Source of the DNA: Allobosea sp.
GTDB taxonomy: Bacteria > Pseudomonadota > Alphaproteobacteria > Rhizobiales > Beijerinckiaceae
NCBI RefSeq assembly: GCF_030695125.1
Contig: NZ_JAUYTP010000006.1
Coordinates: 1 to 64,000 of the forward strand
DNA: 64,000 nt
Direction of reading: 5' to 3'
Under the pieces are notes generated by a model, which was given only the letters and a program-made list of their open reading frames with translations, searched no databases and had not been told where the DNA came from. Within the stretch, counting starts at the first letter, position 1. The number at the start of each line of letters is the position of its first letter. The position numbers were made by a program, and so were the translations under genes. Positions 56,395 to 64,000 of the stretch are shown piece by piece.

Positions 56395-57369
56395 TCACTC
56401 CGGCTTCACGCCAGCGGACCTGATGATGTTTTCCCAGATCGCGATTTCCTGCAGGTGATAGGGCCGGAACGCGACGGGGTCACGTAACCTCATCGTGAAG
56501 CCGAGCTTGAGGATCTGCTCGGTCACCGCCGGCTTGGCGAGCGAAGCCAGGATCGCCTTGGACAGCGCCTCCAGAACCGGCGTGGGCGTCGCGGCCGGCG
56601 CGAAGAAAGCGGCCCAGGAATCGGCGTCGGCGTTGCTCACGCCCTGTTCGCGCAGCGTCGGGATGTCCTTGGCGCGCGCATTGCGTTCGGGGCTCGCGAG
56701 CGCGATTGCGCGCAGCGTCCCGGCATTGATCTGCTCCAGGACGCTCGGCAGCGTCGAATTGGCGATGTCGATGCGTCCGCCGATGATCTCCTGGACCAGC
56801 GGCGCCGCGCCCCTGAACGGCACATGCGTCATCTTGATGCCGGTGCGCGCCATGAACAGCTCCATCGCCAGATGCGAGCCGGAGCCGACACCGGTCGAGC
56901 CGTAATTGAGCTTGTCGGGATCGGCCTTGGCGAGCGCGATCAGCTCCTTGATGTCCTTGGCCGGCAGGTCCTTGCGCACGACGAAGGCGTGCTCGAAGGC
57001 GCCGACGCCGGCCAGCGGGGCGAAATCCTTGACCGCGTCGTAGCCCGGCTCTTTCAGCAGGAACATGTTGTTCCCATGCGTCTGGTTGTTGCCGAAGATG
57101 ATGGTGTGGCCGTCGGGGTCCGCCTTGGCCACCGCCCGCGTGCCGACCGCGCCGGAGGCGCCGGCGCGGTTGTCGACGACGACGTTCTGGCCGATCGAGG
57201 TCGACAGGTCCTGCGCGACGAAGCGCGCGATCGCATCGGTGGGCCCACCCGCCGGATAGGGCACGACGAGCGTGATCGGCTTGGTGGGAAAGCTCTGCGC
57301 GCGCACGAGCGAGGGCGCGAGGACGGCACCGGCCATCAGGCCGAGTGTGGAGCGGCGGGTCATCGACAT
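56395..57369 (-). CDS. Bug-family tripartite tricarboxylate transporter binding protein
   Basis: 324 residues; Tat-like signal (MSMTRRSTLGLMAGAVLAPSLVRAQ), then PTKPITLVVPYPAGGPTDAIARFVA, GASGAVGTRAVAKADPDGHT and LNYGSTGVGSGSHLAMELF, the TctC/Bug pattern. Binds a carboxylate in the periplasm; no TctA/TctB genes nearby. ATG 57369 follows GGGAGGATTT. Confidence 0.93.
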   Translation of the reverse strand: MSMTRRSTLGLMAGAVLAPSLVRAQSFPTKPITLVVPYPAGGPTDAIARFVAQDLSTSIGQNVVVDNRAGASGAVGTRAVAKADPDGHTIIFGNNQTHGNNMFLLKEPGYDAVKDFAPLAGVGAFEHAFVVRKDLPAKDIKELIALAKADPDKLNYGSTGVGSGSHLAMELFMARTGIKMTHVPFRGAAPLVQEIIGGRIDIANSTLPSVLEQINAGTLRAIALASPERNARAKDIPTLREQGVSNADADSWAAFFAPAATPTPVLEALSKAILASLAKPAVTEQILKLGFTMRLRDPVAFRPYHLQEIAIWENIIRSAGVKPE

Positions 57370-57493
57370 GCGGAAATCCTCCCGGGCGGCCCGATTGATC
57401 ACAGGCTTGAGCCGAGCTTTAGAGCATCATCGGCGGAAGGGGAATGCCGCTTCCGGATAAAGCCGCCGCGAAATCAACGACCTAGGCCGTCTC

Positions 57494-57973
57494 TCAGCCG
57501 GCAGCGAACCCCGCGCGCTTCAGCCGCTGGATCGCAAGATCGAGCGCCTGCAGGAAGGCCGAGCGGTCCTTGGGCGAAAACGGCTTCGGCCCGCCGGTGG
57601 CCGTCCCCATCGCCCGCAGATCCTCCATCATGTCGCGGGTGGCCAGCGCCATGCCGATCGAGGCCTCGGTGAAAGGCTTGCCGGTCGCGCCGATGACCTC
57701 CGCGCCGGCCTTGATGCAGCGATCCGCCAGCGGAATGTCGGAGGTGATCACGATCGACCCGCGCGCAACGCGTTCAGCGATCCAGTCATCCGCCGCGTCG
57801 AAATTGCCGGTCACCACGATCCGCTCGATCCAGGGCTCGCGCGGCAGCATCATGTAGCTGTTGGCGACGACGAAGACGCGCAGGCCATGGCGCTCGGCGA
57901 CCTTGAAGATCTCCGGCTTCACCGGGCAGGCGTCGGCGTCGACATAGATCGCGATCAGCGTGGGGGACTCCAT
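57494..57973 (-). CDS. YaiI/YqxD family protein (DUF188)
   Basis: 159 residues: [42 protein letters not shown] and the C-terminal [21 protein letters not shown]-like fold; probable nuclease, no proven role. ATG 57973. Confidence 0.93.
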   Translation of the reverse strand: MESPTLIAIYVDADACPVKPEIFKVAERHGLRVFVVANSYMMLPREPWIERIVVTGNFDAADDWIAERVARGSIVITSDIPLADRCIKAGAEVIGATGKPFTEASIGMALATRDMMEDLRAMGTATGGPKPFSPKDRSAFLQALDLAIQRLKRAGFAAG

Positions 57974-58256
57974 GGCGACAAGCGCATCGCAGGGACAAAC
58001 GTCCGACGCAAGCGGCATGGCGACGACGGACGGCGATGAGCCAAGAAAGCGCGTGCGCCCGGCCGGGCTCTGGCCTAGAGTCACGATCTGCTTCGACATG
58101 ACGAGACCCGGCATCCGCCGGGCCGGCCGCAGCGGGTGCAGGTCACCCCGGACGATGCCTCGCACCAGCGCCCCTTGCGATCGCGGCAGCGCCTGACGAC
58201 TTGTCACGAACACCAAAGCGCGATCCCGCGCCGTTCGACCGCAAAGGAATCCGACC

Positions 58257-58385
58257 ATGGCCAAGGAACAGCGCGGCAATCGCGAAGCCAAGAAGCCCAA
58301 GAAGGACAAGCCCAAGGTCGCGGCCGCAGCGCCGTCGACATTTGCAGCCGTCGTCGCCAAGGCTGCGGGGCCGAAGAAGAAATGA
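58257..58385 (+). CDS. Tiny basic conserved-type protein, 42 residues
   Basis: [20 protein letters not shown] then an Ala-rich helix and KKK end. Clear ribosome site AAAGGAAT before ATG 58257 and an ATGA overlap with the next gene support it as real. Similar tiny Lys-rich proteins occur in related genomes (recollection); function unknown. Upstream 57974-58256 shows no other gene. Confidence 0.72.
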   Translation: MAKEQRGNREAKKPKKDKPKVAAAAPSTFAAVVAKAAGPKKK

Positions 58386-58606
58386 TCCGCTTCAAGACGA
58401 TCGACCCAGCCGAACAGGCCAAGGCAGCCGACAAGGCGGGCGAGAAGCCCGCCGCCAAGCCCGCCACGGTCGCCCCCCCCGCTGCTGAGCCGGCCGAGGA
58501 TGGCGATGCCGCCGCCGAAGAGCCGGCGGCCAAGGGCAAGGGCATGACCCGCAAGACACCGCTGCGCGCCAAGAAGCCGGACGCGGCGCGGCTGTTTCGG
58601 GACTGA
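58382..58606 (+). CDS. Small low-complexity protein
   Basis: 74 residues: [20 protein letters not shown], Ala/Pro/Glu-rich middle, then [19 protein letters not shown]. Coupled to the preceding 42-residue gene by ATGA. Family not recognised; possibly nucleic-acid associated given its charged ends. Confidence 0.65.
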   Translation: MIRFKTIDPAEQAKAADKAGEKPAAKPATVAPPAAEPAEDGDAAAEEPAAKGKGMTRKTPLRAKKPDAARLFRD

Positions 58607-58694
58607 CGGCGACGCCGTCGAAAGCCGTGTCGTTCCGGGCCAGCGCAACGCCGGCCCGGCGCGACCTACCGCGATGGCGTGAGGCGCCCGCGCC

Positions 58695-59507
58695 TCAGCC
58701 CTCCGTCACCTCGTCGGTCCAGACCTTGAACCCCGTCAGGGTGTTGGGACCGAAGGTGGTGGCGATGGCGACGTCCGCCGCATCGCGACCGCGCGCGATC
58801 AGGACGCGGCCGATCCGCGGCGCGTTGTTGCGCGGATCGAACATCTGCCAGCCGCCCTCGAGATAGGCCTCGAAGGAGGCCGCGAAATCGCCCGGCGGCC
58901 AGGGTGGCGGCGTGCCGATATCGCCGAGATAGCAGGTGCAGTAGCGCGCCGGGATGTTCATCGCCCGGCAGAACGCGATCGCCAGGTGGGCATAGTCGCG
59001 GCAGACGCCCCGCCCTTCCGCATAGGCGTCCGAAGCCGAGCGGGTCACGCTCGCATCGTTGTAGTTGAAGGTGATGCGCTGGTTGACGAAATCGCAGATC
59101 GCCTGCACCCGCGGCGCGCCGGGCTGGGTATGTCCGAACAATTGCCAGGCGAGGTCGAGCAGGCGATCGGAATCGCAGAACCGGCTCGCCAGCAGGAAGA
59201 CGATCGCCTCCTCCGGCAGCCGCTCGACCGGAACCTGGCCGGCGCTGCGGTCGTAAGCCTCGGGCAGGCCGCTGTCGGAAATGATCGCATCCGCCGTGAT
59301 CCGCATCGCGCCCTGCGGGGCCAGCAGCCGCGTGCACCAGTTGCCGAAGCCGTCGCGATAGGCGCTGACCGGAACGGAAGGGCTGAAGCGGATGTAATCG
59401 GGAGTCTGGAGGTCCGACACCCGGCTGAAATGCACGTTCAGCATCAGGATCAGCGGCGTGGGCTGCGGGAAATGATAGTCGAGTTCGTAACCGATCCTGA
59501 GTTTCAC
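58695..59507 (-). CDS. Transglutaminase-like protein with altered catalytic site
   Basis: 270 residues: N-terminal beta domain and a transglutaminase core with the Cys in [25 protein letters not shown] and Asp in [13 protein letters not shown]. The usual His position (DFHAWFEAYL in active members) reads [10 protein letters not shown], so the Cys-His-Asp triad is incomplete. May be an inactive or substrate-binding relative. ATG 59507. Confidence 0.85.
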   Translation of the reverse strand: MKLRIGYELDYHFPQPTPLILMLNVHFSRVSDLQTPDYIRFSPSVPVSAYRDGFGNWCTRLLAPQGAMRITADAIISDSGLPEAYDRSAGQVPVERLPEEAIVFLLASRFCDSDRLLDLAWQLFGHTQPGAPRVQAICDFVNQRITFNYNDASVTRSASDAYAEGRGVCRDYAHLAIAFCRAMNIPARYCTCYLGDIGTPPPWPPGDFAASFEAYLEGGWQMFDPRNNAPRIGRVLIARGRDAADVAIATTFGPNTLTGFKVWTDEVTEG

Positions 59508-59622
59508 GACATGCCTTCCGCGCGGCTTGCTGCGCGCTGATGATGGTTGGCCCCTCAGCCGGTCGGCCCACTATGCATGTTTCCGGCCAATCCGGCGCGG
59601 CGAAACGCTTGCCCGGACCGGT

Positions 59623-61952
<2,330 letters not shown>

Positions 61953-61962
61953 TCGGGGCGTC

Positions 61963-62047
61963 GTCATTGCGAGCGCAGCGAAGCAATCCAGAGGGTCTCG
62001 CGCGACGGCTCCTGGATTGCTTTGTCGCTGACGCTCCTCGCAATGAC
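61963..62047. repeat. Intergenic palindromic repeat (GCGAGCGCAGCGAAGC family)
   Basis: GTCATTGCGAGCGCAGCGAA... pairs with ...CGCTCCTCGCAATGAC. Sister copy of 39062. Placed between aatA and the rhodanese gene; when read as protein it gives the familiar SLRAQRSNP/CFVADAPRND artefact. Confidence 0.88.
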
Positions 62048-62059
62048 GTCGACTCCATC

Positions 62060-62470
62060 TTGAACCGCCGCATCCTCATCGCGGGAGCGGCGGTTTTCCT
62101 ATTTCCGTGCCGGGCGCAGGCGCAGGCGCCGACCACGCTGTCGCCGGGCGAAGCTTACGGTGCAGCCCGCGCCGGCACCCTCCTCCTCCTGGACATCCGC
62201 ACACCGGAAGAGTGGCGCGACACTGGCATCCCCCAGGGCGCGACCGCCCTCGATGTCGAGACGCCCGCCTTCGAGGTCCGTCTGGCGGGGCTGCGGCTCG
62301 ACCACCCCGGCAAGCGCATCGCCCTGATCGACCGCAACGGCGGCTTGAGCGCCTCGATCCGCACCAAGCTCGCCGGCCGCGGCTTCCGCGACATCCTGGC
62401 GGTGCGCGGCGGCATGCTGGGCCCGGGCGGCTGGCTCGCCGAGAAGCTGCCGGTGGTGGCTTATCACTGA
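62060..62470 (+). CDS. Exported rhodanese-like protein lacking the active Cys
   Basis: 136 residues: signal-like start (LNRRILIAGAAVFLFPCRAQAQA), rhodanese fold LLLDIRTPEEWRDTGIPQGAT, but the active loop reads IDRNGGLSAS where CxxGxRS is expected, so no sulfurtransferase Cys. Start is uncertain: TTG 62060 is the first plausible codon after the repeat, with no strong ribosome site. Confidence 0.65.
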   Translation: MNRRILIAGAAVFLFPCRAQAQAPTTLSPGEAYGAARAGTLLLLDIRTPEEWRDTGIPQGATALDVETPAFEVRLAGLRLDHPGKRIALIDRNGGLSASIRTKLAGRGFRDILAVRGGMLGPGGWLAEKLPVVAYH

Positions 62471-62500
62471 CGGCGATCTTGGTCTGCAGCACGGACGATG

Positions 62501-62525
62501 ATATGGTCAAGTCAGTTGACCATAT
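62501..62525. promoter_or_regulatory. Operator palindrome of the Phd/VapC module
   Basis: ATATGGTCAA-GTCAG-TTGACCATAT, perfect 10-bp arms, ending 10 bp before the antitoxin start. Expected binding site of the antitoxin. Confidence 0.78.
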
Positions 62526-62535
62526 GAGGGCTGCC

Positions 62536-62808
62536 ATGGGCGAGACCCGTTCGATCAGCGCATCAGAATTCAAAGCGACGTGCCTCGACCTCCTGAAGCA
62601 GCTCGACGAGCATAAACTTCAGCGTGTCGTGATCACGAGACGCGGGCGTCCCGTTGCCGTGCTGACCCCGCCCGAGAGCCATGCCGACGCCATCGATGGC
62701 CTTCATGGGTTCATGCGCGGAAGCGTGACCGTCCCGGACGGTTTCGATCTGACAGCCCCTATACTCGACGATCGCCTCGACGCCGAGGACGGTATCCTGC
62801 ATCGATGA
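62536..62808 (+). CDS. Phd/YefM-family antitoxin
   Basis: 90 residues: RSISASEFKATCLDLLKQLDEHKLQRVVITRRGRPVAVL is the Phd DNA-binding domain; the acidic C-terminus ([13 protein letters not shown]) contacts the toxin. ATG 62536 follows GAGGGCTGCC. Stop overlaps the toxin start (ATGA). Confidence 0.9.
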   Translation: MGETRSISASEFKATCLDLLKQLDEHKLQRVVITRRGRPVAVLTPPESHADAIDGLHGFMRGSVTVPDGFDLTAPILDDRLDAEDGILHR

Positions 62809-63242
62809 CAGCTGCCGGGGCCGCAGTCCTACTCGACACCTGCGCCGTCATCTGGTTGGCAAATGGCGACCCGATGTCGCCGCAGGCCATGCTGGCGATC
62901 CGTGCCGCAGGACTGACGCAGTCGATCCATGTCTCGCCCGTGTCAGCGTGGGAGATTGGTCTTTTGAGTCGCCCGCGCCCCAACCGGACGGGTGATCTAC
63001 ACTTCCAGCCCGATCCGAAGACGTGGTTCGCGCGCTTCGTGGGCGGTCCAGGCATTCAGGCCGCTGCGTTGACGCCTGACATCGCGATCGAGGCCTCTCA
63101 TCTGCCCGGCGATCTCCATGGCGATCCGGCCGACCGCCTGATCATCGCAACCGCGCGGAACCTGGGACTGCCAATCGTCACGCGCGACCGCAAGATTATT
63201 GCCTATGGCGAGTCCGGCTTCGTCCGCACCATCCCCTGCTGA
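62805..63242 (+). CDS. VapC-type PIN-domain toxin
   Basis: 145 residues: [24 protein letters not shown] and [25 protein letters not shown] carry the PIN acidic residues. Predicted RNase. The last 40 bp overlap the 3' end of trmD on the other strand. Confidence 0.92.
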   Translation: MTAAGAAVLLDTCAVIWLANGDPMSPQAMLAIRAAGLTQSIHVSPVSAWEIGLLSRPRPNRTGDLHFQPDPKTWFARFVGGPGIQAAALTPDIAIEASHLPGDLHGDPADRLIIATARNLGLPIVTRDRKIIAYGESGFVRTIPC

Positions 63243-63916
63243 AGCAAATCCGGCCGCCTCTCCGCGGTAATCCTCTGCGCCTCAGCCCGCCGCCACTTCG
63301 CGATCCGGGCATGGTCACCGGAGAGAAGCGCCTCGGGCAGGCCCCGGCCCTCCCATTCGCGCGGGCGGGTGTAATGCGGATATTCGAGCAGGCCATTCTC
63401 GAAGCTCTCGTCCTCGCCGGAGAGCTCCTTGCCCATCACGCCGGGGATCAGCCGCACGCAGGCGTCGAGCAGGACCAGCGCCGCCATCTCGCCACCCGAG
63501 AGAATGTAGTCGCCGATCGAGACCTCGGTCAGCCCGCGCCCCTCGATCACCCGCTCGTCGACACCCTCGAAGCGCCCGCAGACGATGACGACGCCCTCGC
63601 CCGCGACCCAGTCGCGCACCTGGCGCTGCGCCAACGGCCGCCCGCGCGGCGACATCAGCAGGCGCGGGCGCGTGTCATCGGCGGGAACGGCGGCGTCGAT
63701 GGCAGCGCCCAGCACGTCGCAGCGCAGCACCATGCCGGCGCCGCCGCCGGCCGGGTTGTCGTCGACATTGCGGTGCCGGCCGATGCCATGGTCGCGGATC
63801 TGGTGCGTCTCAAGCGACCACAACCCACGCCGCAGCGCTTCGCCGGCGAGCGACACGCCCAGCGGGCCGGGAAACATCTCCGGATAGAGCGTGAGGACAG
63901 AGGCACGGAACGGCAT
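63203..63916 (-). CDS. trmD: tRNA (guanine-N1)-methyltransferase TrmD
   Basis: 237 residues; methylates G37 of tRNA to keep the reading frame. SPOUT knot sequence [18 protein letters not shown] and [22 protein letters not shown], plus [27 protein letters not shown] 63916. No rimM/rplS neighbour is visible inside the window. Confidence 0.97.
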   Translation of the reverse strand: MPFRASVLTLYPEMFPGPLGVSLAGEALRRGLWSLETHQIRDHGIGRHRNVDDNPAGGGAGMVLRCDVLGAAIDAAVPADDTRPRLLMSPRGRPLAQRQVRDWVAGEGVVIVCGRFEGVDERVIEGRGLTEVSIGDYILSGGEMAALVLLDACVRLIPGVMGKELSGEDESFENGLLEYPHYTRPREWEGRGLPEALLSGDHARIAKWRRAEAQRITAERRPDLLQQGMVRTKPDSP

Positions 63917-63949
63917 GGAGAGACCTTACCGGACTAAAACTGGAAACGC

Positions 63950-64000
63950 GCCGTCATCCCGGGCGGAGCGCAGCGCAGACCCGGGATCCATGCCTGAACC
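63950..64000. repeat. Start of a palindromic intergenic repeat (cut by window end)
   Basis: GCCGTCATCCCGGGCGGAGCGCAGCGCAGACCCGGGATCC repeats the motif of the copy at 21286; only one arm is inside the window. Confidence 0.7.

Overview
The window is a GC-rich alphaproteobacterial chromosome segment. Gene content and order point to Hyphomicrobiales (Rhizobiales), perhaps a Bosea/Methylobacterium-like lineage; the genus is inference. The supporting evidence is a carA-yqeY-dnaG-rpoD block, carB-greA, an ELM1-like gene next to trxB and an LsrB/VtlR-type LysR gene, an AbcR-like small RNA, CtrA-type boxes in a flagellar locus, and dispersed palindromic intergenic repeats. There are no rRNA or tRNA genes, insertion sequences, prophage or CRISPR arrays that I could recognise. 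Most of the window is core chromosome with small accessory islands.

Layout. 1-10.3 kb: 3' truncated chemotaxis receptor, branched-chain-amino-acid-type binding protein, thioesterase, single-domain MetE-like protein, a higBA toxin-antitoxin pair with a perfect operator palindrome, MFS and LysE transporters, a DJ-1/PfpI protein, HlyU, a YjbQ protein, and an ArsR/SRPBCC pair with its own palindrome. 10.4-21.3 kb: beta-propeller protein, rpoD, dnaG (zinc ligands lost), vapBC, yqeY, carA, a TyrA-like dehydrogenase translationally coupled to an ABC-F ATPase. 21.3-28.6 kb: small accessory genes, including truncated globin, Cfa, PilZ, two methyltransferases/acetyltransferases, an Ivy-like lysozyme-inhibitor fusion, and a divergent MBL-fold/LysR pair. 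28.7-38.4 kb: carB, greA, Lrp, ELM1, trxB, lsrB, then an AbcR-like sRNA with promoter, LysR-type box and terminator. 38.4-44.4 kb: ogt, msrP, leuB, RidA, lytic transglycosylase, SemiSWEET, methyltransferase, separated by palindromic repeats.

44.4-54.5 kb is a flagellar filament/hook locus, all on the minus strand: ECF-type sigma factor, fliC, fliD, fliS, a small unknown protein, flgD (unusually short), flgE, two small unknown proteins (one FlgN-like), flgK and flgL. Two CtrA-like boxes lie upstream of flgD. 54.5-64 kb: PQQ-type sugar dehydrogenase, histidine phosphatase, Bug-type binding protein, DUF188 protein, two tiny basic/low-complexity proteins, transglutaminase-like protein, aspartate aminotransferase, a degenerate rhodanese, a Phd/VapC module with a perfect 10-bp operator whose toxin overlaps the end of trmD, and trmD.

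The best candidates for follow-up are the LsrB-AbcR regulatory unit, matching leader hairpins before the separated carA and carB genes, the ECF sigma/small-protein pair embedded in the flagellar locus, and the Ivy fusion with an altered inhibitory loop.
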